From NCBI GenBank assembly GCA_035519675.1, contig DATIWB010000025.1, positions 1 to 64,000 on the forward strand: a stretch of DNA of 64,000 bases. Direction: 5' to 3'. The notes beneath the pieces were generated by a model. That model searched no databases. It worked only from the letters and a program-made list of their open reading frames with translations, and was not told where the DNA came from. Origin of the DNA: RPRB01 sp035519675 (GTDB taxonomy: Bacteria; Myxococcota; Myxococcia; Myxococcales; Myxococcaceae). The stretch's first letter is position 1. Each line of letters starts with the position of its first letter. Of the stretch, positions 25,938 to 32,651 are shown piece by piece. The translations under genes were made by a program, and so were the position numbers.

Positions 25938-26830
25938 CAGGGACGCACTCGCTCCGCTGTCGCCGCGCCCGGCACCGGCGAGCGCGGTCCTCCCTCGTCG
26001 AGTCCCGCGTCCGGACGCAGCCGCCCGGAGTGCAGCAGCGCGAGCAGCAGCGCCCCGAGCGCGAGCCGGTAGACGACGAACACCAGCGTGGTGCGAGTGC
26101 GGAGGTACCGGAGCAGCCCGCCGATCGCCAGCATCCCCGAGACGAAGGCGACCCCGGCTGCCACCACCAGCTCGGCCACGGTGAAGGGCGTGGAGGCGTG
26201 CCGCAGGTGCCGGAGCTCGAACAGCCCGGCGGCGGTGGTGGCCGGGATGGAGAGCAAGAACGAGTACCGGGCGGCGTCCTCGCGGCGCAGCCCGCGCCAC
26301 AGCCCCCCGGTCAGGGTGGTGCCCGAGCGGCTCGAGCCGGGGATGAGCGCCACCGCTTGCCACAGGCCAATGACCCAGCCGTCGGTCCAGGTGAGGTCCT
26401 CCAGGCGACGCAAGTGACGGGCGGTCCACTCCGCCGCGGCGAGCAGCAGCGCCAGGAGAATCATCGACGAGGCCACCACATACAGCGAACGCAGGCTGGT
26501 CTCGATGGCGTGCTTGAAGACGAAGCCGAGCACCACCACCGGCAAGGTCCCGATGAGCACGAACCACGCCAGACGCGACTCGGTGGTGCCGAGCGGGTCG
26601 CGGCGCTGCAGCCCGTCCACCCAGCCCCGCAGGAGCTGCGCGATGTCGCGCCGGAAGAAGACCAGCACCGCCGCCACCGTCCCCAGCTGGATGATGGCGT
26701 CGAACGCCGCACCGGGGTCCTGCCAGCCGAACAGCTCCGGCGCGATGCGGAGGTGGGCCGTCGAGCTGATGGGCAGAAATTCGGTGATGCCCTGGACGAG
26801 CCCGAGGACGACGGCACGGAGGAGACCCAT
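25937..26830 (-). CDS. uppP: Undecaprenyl-diphosphate phosphatase UppP (BacA)
   Basis: Recycles the lipid carrier for peptidoglycan and other envelope polymers by dephosphorylating undecaprenyl diphosphate. 297 residues from the ATG at 26830. The two signature motifs are GLVQGITEFLPISSTAHLRI near residues 9-28 and the phosphate-binding loop ALIPGSSRSGTTLTGG near 170-185. About eight hydrophobic segments give the expected polytopic inner-membrane profile. A hydrophilic tail of about 30 residues follows the last helix. It begins the minus-strand run uppP-nudL-manC-manB-purE-purK and is divergent from the DUF4136 lipoprotein gene across about 200 bases that should hold both promoters. Confidence 0.95.
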   Translation of the reverse strand: MGLLRAVVLGLVQGITEFLPISSTAHLRIAPELFGWQDPGAAFDAIIQLGTVAAVLVFFRRDIAQLLRGWVDGLQRRDPLGTTESRLAWFVLIGTLPVVVLGFVFKHAIETSLRSLYVVASSMILLALLLAAAEWTARHLRRLEDLTWTDGWVIGLWQAVALIPGSSRSGTTLTGGLWRGLRREDAARYSFLLSIPATTAAGLFELRHLRHASTPFTVAELVVAAGVAFVSGMLAIGGLLRYLRTRTTLVFVVYRLALGALLLALLHSGRLRPDAGLDEGGPRSPVPGAATAERVRP

Positions 26831-27033
26831 TGGCGAGCGGCCCTCATGCCAGGCATCCCCCGGGGCCGGCAAGTCACCGTCGGTCCAGGATGAATTTCCG
26901 GCCAGGGAGCCCCGTCTCGACTCCCGAGGGTGCGTCTGTACGCCATCCGGCCCATGGGGGTCCGGTGGACGGGCCGGCCGCAAGTGTGCAGATCTGGGGC
27001 AGTCGAACCAGGGGGACGAGGGAGGACGGGGCC

Positions 27034-27654
27034 ATGAGGCAGGTGGCGTGGGCCGCAGCGCTCTTGCTGGCGGCCTGTTACCCCGGCGGGGCAGAGACGG
27101 TGGCGGACCTGGACTCGGTCACCACCCAGCACGACGGGTCGGCGAGCTTCTCGACTCTCCGCACCTATGCGCTTCCGGACACCATCCAGGAGGTCTCGTC
27201 GGCGCGTGGCGAACCGCTGACCATCGACCACTCCTACGATGCGCGCATCCTCGCCCGCGTCGCGGCGAACCTGGACGCCCTGGGACTGCAACGGGTGGAC
27301 CCGGCGACGGCGACCCCCGACGCGGACGTGCTGGTCACCTTCACCGCGACCCGCTACGTCGAGTACGTCTCCTACCCCTTCTATGACGTCTGGCCGGGTG
27401 GGTTCTCCGGCTATGACGACACCTGGGGGGTGTACTACCCCTGGGTCTACGGGACCGCGTACGCCACGGTCCTCGACGCCGGCTCGCTCCGCATCGAGAT
27501 GCTGGACCGGCGGACGGCCAATCCTTCCACCAAGCAGCTGACGGCGATCTGGACCGCGTCCGTCGACGGCGTGCTGGCCGGGAGCACCGAGTCGATCGTG
27601 CAGCGCATCGAGAAGGGCATCGACCAGGCCTTCGCCCAGTCTCCGTACCTGTGA
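27034..27654 (+). CDS. DUF4136-type lipoprotein
   Basis: 206 residues. GGAGG lies about 8 bases before the ATG at 27034. The lipoprotein signal ends in LLLAACYPG. The remainder shows the DUF4136 pattern: FSTLRTYALPDTIQEV near the N-terminus, ILARVAANLDALGLQRVDP, DVLVTFTATRYVEYVS, an aromatic/Gly-rich middle, LRIEMLDRRTANPSTKQL, and IVQRIEKGIDQAF near the C-terminus. The role of the family is unknown; it is anchored to a membrane facing the periplasm. Its stop overlaps the next gene's GTG by 4 bases. Confidence 0.8.
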   Translation: MRQVAWAAALLLAACYPGGAETVADLDSVTTQHDGSASFSTLRTYALPDTIQEVSSARGEPLTIDHSYDARILARVAANLDALGLQRVDPATATPDADVLVTFTATRYVEYVSYPFYDVWPGGFSGYDDTWGVYYPWVYGTAYATVLDAGSLRIEMLDRRTANPSTKQLTAIWTASVDGVLAGSTESIVQRIEKGIDQAFAQSPYL

Positions 27655-28271
27655 GCCCCGCCATGCGCTCCCCACGACTCTTCCTCGCCGTCACCCTGCT
27701 GGCCTCCTCCGCCGCCCTGGCCCAGAGCCACGTCCGCCTCTCGTACGAGTTCGCCGTCCCCCGCGGCGAGACCAAGAACTACATCGACCGGTTCAGCAGC
27801 CGCGGCGCGCACCTCGATGCCTCCTTCGAGCTCTCCTACGCCTTCCACCTCGAGCTCTCGGCAGGGTTGAACAGCTTCAACGCCGCCAAGCAGGGGGTGC
27901 TCACCACCACCGACGGGCAGGACGTCTCGGGAAAGCAGTTCCGCTACCTGAACGTCATCCCGCTGATGGGGGGGTTTGCCTTCCACGTCCCCCTCGGGCA
28001 CGGCAGCCGTGTCTGGGCGGGGGTGAACGGTGGCGCCGCGTACTTCGAGCGGCTCATCGACCTGGGACTGAACGAGTACACGCTCTCCGACTGGCAGTGG
28101 GGCGTCCAGCCGCACCTCGGCATCGCCTTCGGGCTGGGCAACGACGGCACCGCGCTCTTCTTCGACGGGCGCTGGCAGTACTTCTGGGCGCGGCATGGGC
28201 TACCGCCGCAGCAGTACTTCTCCTTCGGGGTGGGTCTGCTCTTCGGCGGCGCGCCCCCGAAGCACAAGTGA
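27651..28271 (+). CDS. Small outer-membrane beta-barrel protein
   Basis: 206 residues from a GTG at 27651 that overlaps the lipoprotein gene stop (GTGA), or 202 from the ATG at 27663. The cleavable signal peptide ends near AALAQS. Alternating hydrophobic strands follow (HVRLSYEFAVPRGE, LDASFELSYAFHLELSAGLN, WQWGVQPHLGIAFGLG, LFFDGRWQYF, YFSFGVGLLFGG), as expected for an 8-strand OmpA/OmpW-like barrel. No exact family is recognised. Coupling to the DUF4136 lipoprotein suggests they work together in the outer membrane. Confidence 0.72.
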   Translation: MSPAMRSPRLFLAVTLLASSAALAQSHVRLSYEFAVPRGETKNYIDRFSSRGAHLDASFELSYAFHLELSAGLNSFNAAKQGVLTTTDGQDVSGKQFRYLNVIPLMGGFAFHVPLGHGSRVWAGVNGGAAYFERLIDLGLNEYTLSDWQWGVQPHLGIAFGLGNDGTALFFDGRWQYFWARHGLPPQQYFSFGVGLLFGGAPPKHK

Positions 28272-28373
28272 CCGTGACGACGAGCGGGCGCGGATGACGC
28301 TCCACGCCGTGCGGGTGTGCCCTCCGGTTCTCGTCGCCTTCGCCCGGCGCGGCAGCTAGCCTCCCCGGCCCGC

Positions 28374-30413
28374 ATGGGTTGGGTCCGACGGGCCGCAGGA
28401 CTGCTCTCCGCCGTGCTCCTCCCCTGGCCCGGGGCGGCGGCGACCGTTCCGGACCTCCCCGACATCCTGGCCCGCGGGAACCTGCGGATCCTGGTGGTGG
28501 GCGACGAGGACGAGCCGCCCATCTCCCGCGACGGCACCCCGGCCGCCCTGGACCGCGAGCTGGCGGAGGACTTCGCGCGTCGCCAGGGGCTGAAGCTGGA
28601 GATCGTCTGGGTCGAGCGGCGGCACGACGTGCTCGAGGACCTGCTCACCGGCCGCGGTGACGTCGCGGCGACGGGCCTCACCATCACCCCCGAACGCTCG
28701 GCGCGGGTGACCTTCACCGACCCGATCACCATCGTCGACGAGGTGCTCATCGGGCGGAAGGGCATGAAGAGTCCGCCCCGGGCGCCGGCCGATCTGGCGA
28801 AGCGAACGGTGAGCATCCCCACCGGCTCGGTGTTCGAGGCCAGCCTGGCGAAGCTGGAGGTGCCCGGCATCCGGGTGGAGCAGGTGCTGGGGGCGGTCCA
28901 GCAGTCGGAGCTCATCGGTGAGGTGAACCGCGGCGAGCGCGAGCTGGCGGTGGTGGACAGCAACGTCTGGGACGCCGAGCGCGCCTGGAACAAGGACGCG
29001 GTGGCGCTCTTTCCCATCGCCCGGAAACGGTCGGTCGCCTGGGCGGTGCATCCCGAGGCGAGACAGCTGAAGAGGGCGCTGGACCTCTTCATCCAGGAGC
29101 GGGCGCTGGTGGCACACGCCGGCCGGACCTGGACCAACGACCTGACCGACGTCAGGAAGCACCGCGTCCTCCGGGTCCTCACCCGAAACAACGCGGTCAG
29201 CTACTTCCTCCTCCGCGGGGAGGCGGCGGGGTTCGACCACGACCTCATGAAGCGGTTCGCCGACGGGCTGGACGTGCGGCTGCAGATGGTGGTGCCCCCG
29301 TCGCACGCCGACCTGGTGCCCTGGCTGCTCCAGGGCAAGGGCGACGTCATCGCCGCCTCGTACACGGTGACGCCCGAGAGGGGGAAGCAGGTCGCCTTCA
29401 GCACGCCCTACCTCGAGATCCAGGAGCTGCTGGTGCAGCGCGCCTCCGAGCCACCGTTGAAGTCGCTGGCCGACCTCCGCGGGCGGCGGATCTTGGTCCG
29501 GCCCGGCTCGAGCTACCAGGCGACGCTGGAGCGCCTGCGGGCGAACGGCGCCGGCTTCACCCTCGAGCTCGCCCGCTCCGACGAGGAGACCGAGCAGCTC
29601 ATCGCCCGGGTGGCCGCGGGCGAGGTGGACCTCACCGTGGCCGACTCGCACATCTACCAGGCCGAGCGGGTGTGGCGGACCGACGTGGTGGCGGCGTTCC
29701 CGCTCGAGCCGGGGGAGAAGAAGCAGCTCGCCTTCGCCGTGCGCCGGGGCGACCGCGAGCTGAAGGCCGCGCTCGACCGTTTCGTGCGCCAGTCGTACAA
29801 GGGCCTCGAGTACAACCTGTCGTGGCGGCGCTACTTCGAGGACGGGCGCATCGCCACCGAGCTCCGGGCCCAGGACGCGGGCACCCTGCAGGGTCTGTCG
29901 AGCTTCGACCCGCTCTTCCGCAAGTACGCCACGGCCTACGGATTCGACTGGCGGCTGCTCGCGGCGCAGGCCTACCAGGAGAGCCGGTTCGACCCGCAGG
30001 CGCGGAGCCTGGCCGGCGCGGTGGGGCTGTTCCAGGTCTTGCCCCGCACGGCGAAGGAGATGGGCTTCAGCCGCCTCGAGGATCCGGAGGAGGGAGCGCA
30101 TGCCGGCATCAAGCACCTGTCACGGCTGGCGGACCGGCTGGAGACGACGCTTCCGGTGCAGCAGCGGATGCGGTTCGCGCTCGCGGCCTACAACGCGGGC
30201 TGGGGGCATCTGGCCGACGCCCGGCAGCTCGCCCGGGCCAAGGCGCTCGATCCCGACAAGTGGTTCAAGAACGTGGAGCGGGCGATGCTCCTGCTCCAGC
30301 AGCCGGCGTACTACGCACACGCCCGGCACGGGTACGTGCGCGGAACGGAGCCGGTGCGCTACGTCTCGGAGATCCAGACCCGGTACGAGAATTACCTGAA
30401 GCTGGTTCCCTGA
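28374..30413 (+). CDS. MltF-like lytic transglycosylase with two tandem solute-binding (SBP_bac_3) domains
   Basis: 679 residues from the ATG at 28374. A signal peptide (LLSAVLLPWPGAAA) is followed by two type-3 binding modules. The first is at about 35-255 (ILVVGDEDEPPISRDGTP, VAATGLTITPERSARVTFT). The second is at about 260-500 (LRVLTRNNAVSYFLLRGE, VIAASYTVTPERGKQVAFS). A goose-lysozyme-like SLT domain follows at about 515-640, with the catalytic Glu in LLAAQAYQESRFDP, then GAVGLFQVLPRTAKEMGF and LAAYNAGWGHL. E. coli MltF has one binding module and about 518 residues, so this is an enlarged form with a duplicated sensor. It cleaves peptidoglycan in the periplasm, presumably under control of small ligands such as muropeptides or amino acids. 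Confidence 0.92.
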   Translation: MGWVRRAAGLLSAVLLPWPGAAATVPDLPDILARGNLRILVVGDEDEPPISRDGTPAALDRELAEDFARRQGLKLEIVWVERRHDVLEDLLTGRGDVAATGLTITPERSARVTFTDPITIVDEVLIGRKGMKSPPRAPADLAKRTVSIPTGSVFEASLAKLEVPGIRVEQVLGAVQQSELIGEVNRGERELAVVDSNVWDAERAWNKDAVALFPIARKRSVAWAVHPEARQLKRALDLFIQERALVAHAGRTWTNDLTDVRKHRVLRVLTRNNAVSYFLLRGEAAGFDHDLMKRFADGLDVRLQMVVPPSHADLVPWLLQGKGDVIAASYTVTPERGKQVAFSTPYLEIQELLVQRASEPPLKSLADLRGRRILVRPGSSYQATLERLRANGAGFTLELARSDEETEQLIARVAAGEVDLTVADSHIYQAERVWRTDVVAAFPLEPGEKKQLAFAVRRGDRELKAALDRFVRQSYKGLEYNLSWRRYFEDGRIATELRAQDAGTLQGLSSFDPLFRKYATAYGFDWRLLAAQAYQESRFDPQARSLAGAVGLFQVLPRTAKEMGFSRLEDPEEGAHAGIKHLSRLADRLETTLPVQQRMRFALAAYNAGWGHLADARQLARAKALDPDKWFKNVERAMLLLQQPAYYAHARHGYVRGTEPVRYVSEIQTRYENYLKLVP

Positions 30414-30480
30414 CCACCGCCAACGCGACGCCCTCGGCCGGGCTGATGGTGGGCAACGGCGACGCTCGGTGCGGACGGGG

Positions 30481-30708
30481 TCAGCGCGCCGGAGCGCTCG
30501 GGCTGCTCGGCTGGGCCGGGGCGACGCCGACTGGCCGGGGGGACGTGCCACCCACTCCGCGGCAGAGCAGGACGAGCAGGAGCACCACCCCGATGCCCCA
30601 CCCCACCAGGGCGTTCTTCAGGCCCTTCAGGTCGATGTCGATCGGCGGGTCCTGACCGGCCAGGGCTCGAGCCATGTCCGGAGATGACAACGACGGGTCA
30701 CGGTTCAT
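30481..30708 (-). CDS. Small single-pass membrane protein, unknown
   Basis: 75 residues from the ATG at 30708 (an upstream start at 30792 would add 28 basic residues). One hydrophobic helix near residues 33-52 (LVGWGIGVVLLLVLLCRGVG) is preceded by an acidic head (DPPIDIDLKGLKN) and followed by a Pro/Ser/Ala-rich tail. No family is recognised. It converges with the transglycosylase gene 67 bases away and is divergent from the next plus-strand lipoprotein gene. Coding status is supported by codon use only. Confidence 0.5.
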   Translation of the reverse strand: MNRDPSLSSPDMARALAGQDPPIDIDLKGLKNALVGWGIGVVLLLVLLCRGVGGTSPRPVGVAPAQPSSPSAPAR

Positions 30709-30940
30709 GCGACGGGCGGGGAGCATCCGACGTACCAGCGACTCCGCCCGCACCGTCAGGCACTTGGAGCCCCTTCCGCGTGCAGGCTGCATACCGGACC
30801 GCCCGGCTGGGTTGCAGTTTGCACGAAAGCAACGGCAGCCATACGGGGGAGGGGGACATTACTACTGGGCTGAATGAGCAGCCCTCGTCGCTCATTCCGC
30901 ATCGGCTCGGGACGGAATCGCCGGACGGGGTCCGAGGAGC

Positions 30941-32401
30941 ATGAGACCGAACAGCGGCCGAAGCTGGCGATTGCAGTGGGCAGGCCTGGGACTGGCCTGG
31001 CTGCTCGGAGCCTGTGGCGGTGGCCCGGCGGGCTCGGAGGCCAGCCGGCCAGTCGTGGACGCCGGACCCGATGCCGGAGTGGACCAGGGACTCGATGCCG
31101 GTACCGACGCCGGAAGCCCGGGGCCCACCTTCGAGCAGCTCCCCGGGTGGTCGCTCCGGCGGCGAATGCGCGCCGCGGCCGGGAACGACGTGGCGCTCGA
31201 GGAGCGGCTCGCCAGCTTCACCGTCGCCGAGTTCGGGGCGAGCCGGATCCAGCGCATCGACGCTCCGGGCTCCCCTTCCTGGAACGCCCCGGACGGCTTG
31301 CTCATCGAGGATGCCGCGCTGCACCCCTCCGGGGCGGTCAGCGCAGTCCTGGTCGACGCAGACTTCGGCGTGTGGCTGGCCCGGCTCGGGCCGGACCTCG
31401 CCCTGCTCCAGCTCGCCCAGCTCGACGACCCGGCCGTCGCCACCGACCCCTTCCCCGATGCGGGAATCGCTCCCCCCACCACCCTGGTCGCCAACAGCTT
31501 GCCGCGGGATTCGGTCCGGGCCGCCGCCGACGGGGAGGACGTCGTGGTCGCGGTCACCACCACCCTGGAGTCGGTGCTCCTCTACCGGATCGCCTTCACC
31601 ACCCGCTGGGAAGCTCCGCGCCGGACGCTGGTCATGTCGGTCAGCCACCACATCCCGTTCCTCCCCATCGGAGGAAGCTTCGACACCTTCGGTGCCATGT
31701 GGTCGTCGTTCCGTTCCCTGCTGGACGTCGACCCGGACGGGAATGCGTACGTGGCGTTCTGGGCCGATCCGCGGAAGCTCCAGCTTCACCGGCAATTCAC
31801 CGGCGATGACGTCCAGCCACTCTCCCCCGAGCGGTTCTCCCGCGACTCGGACGTGCTGCTGGAGAAGTTCGATCGCAGCGGCGCCCGGCTGTGGTCGCGG
31901 GTGGTCGGCACGCTGAACGAGGACGAGCCTTACGCGATCCGCGCGGCCGCGACTGAGGTGGCAGTGGTTGGGCGCTCGCGGCGGGTTCCAGGGGAGGACA
32001 ATACGTTCTGGGACGGGTTCATCGCCGTGAGCGGCGCCGACGGGACGGTTCGTCCCTCGCGCACCTTCCAGCTCGAAGCCTCGAGCATCTTCCTGAGCGT
32101 GGATGCGCTCCCGGAAGGTGGCTGGGTCGTGGGCGGCAGCGACGGCTGGGCGCAGAACCCCCAGGGCCTCAGCATCGGTGGATCCGGGGTCAAGCTCCTC
32201 GCCGCGCTCCCTGCGCCAGACGCGGGTCTGTTCCGGATCGCGCTGAGCGCCGGACCGCGCAACAACGAGATCCGGACTGTCCTCGCCGGGGCGCCGGGCC
32301 TCTGGTTCGGCGGCCATGAGGATGGTCCGGTGATGCACACTGGCGACGGTGACCTCTCCCAGATCCACGCCACGGGCGTGCTCGGCTTCGTCGCTCGCTG
32401 A
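30941..32401 (+). CDS. Large unknown lipoprotein with Asp-Ala-Gly repeat linker
   Basis: 486 residues. The signal sequence ends in AWLLGACGGG (lipidated Cys at about 26). A linker of D-A-G repeats follows (VDAGPDAGVDQGLDAGTDAG, about 39-60), a style common in myxobacterial surface lipoproteins. The body has regularly spaced short beta motifs (DVDPDGNAYVAFWADPRKL, EKFDRSGARLWSRVVG, VDALPEGGWVVGGSDGW), suggesting a beta-propeller like the repeat proteins that report delta-60 or SBBP domains. No enzyme motif is seen. It stands upstream of the protease gene with 250 non-coding bases between. Confidence 0.75.
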   Translation: MRPNSGRSWRLQWAGLGLAWLLGACGGGPAGSEASRPVVDAGPDAGVDQGLDAGTDAGSPGPTFEQLPGWSLRRRMRAAAGNDVALEERLASFTVAEFGASRIQRIDAPGSPSWNAPDGLLIEDAALHPSGAVSAVLVDADFGVWLARLGPDLALLQLAQLDDPAVATDPFPDAGIAPPTTLVANSLPRDSVRAAADGEDVVVAVTTTLESVLLYRIAFTTRWEAPRRTLVMSVSHHIPFLPIGGSFDTFGAMWSSFRSLLDVDPDGNAYVAFWADPRKLQLHRQFTGDDVQPLSPERFSRDSDVLLEKFDRSGARLWSRVVGTLNEDEPYAIRAAATEVAVVGRSRRVPGEDNTFWDGFIAVSGADGTVRPSRTFQLEASSIFLSVDALPEGGWVVGGSDGWAQNPQGLSIGGSGVKLLAALPAPDAGLFRIALSAGPRNNEIRTVLAGAPGLWFGGHEDGPVMHTGDGDLSQIHATGVLGFVAR

Positions 32402-32651
32402 GAAGCACCAGCGCGAGGGAGGGTCGCTTCTGACCGTGGAGCACGCACCCCTCGAATCCGACGCATCTCGGCATTCGATGCGCGTGTCTTGCAGCAGTGA
32501 CCCCGTGGTATCTCCCGCGCACCGCGGGGGACGGGGAGAGTTTCGCACCATCTGAGCGTGGCGCTGCGCCCTCCGGTGGCGCAGCCGGGAATCGACATCC
32601 GCCGGAGTCCTCCGAGGCTGTCGCTGGGCTCAGCCCAGCCTGGAGGCGCGC

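Noticed and set aside
26990..27030. tRNA-like T-arm (GTTCGA on the minus strand near 27005)
   Set aside because: The flanking bases cannot form a T-stem and no anticodon or acceptor arm is present.
32402..32651. Possible small gene between the lipoprotein and protease genes
   Set aside because: Frames are short, without motif or start signal; treated as leader sequence of the protease gene.
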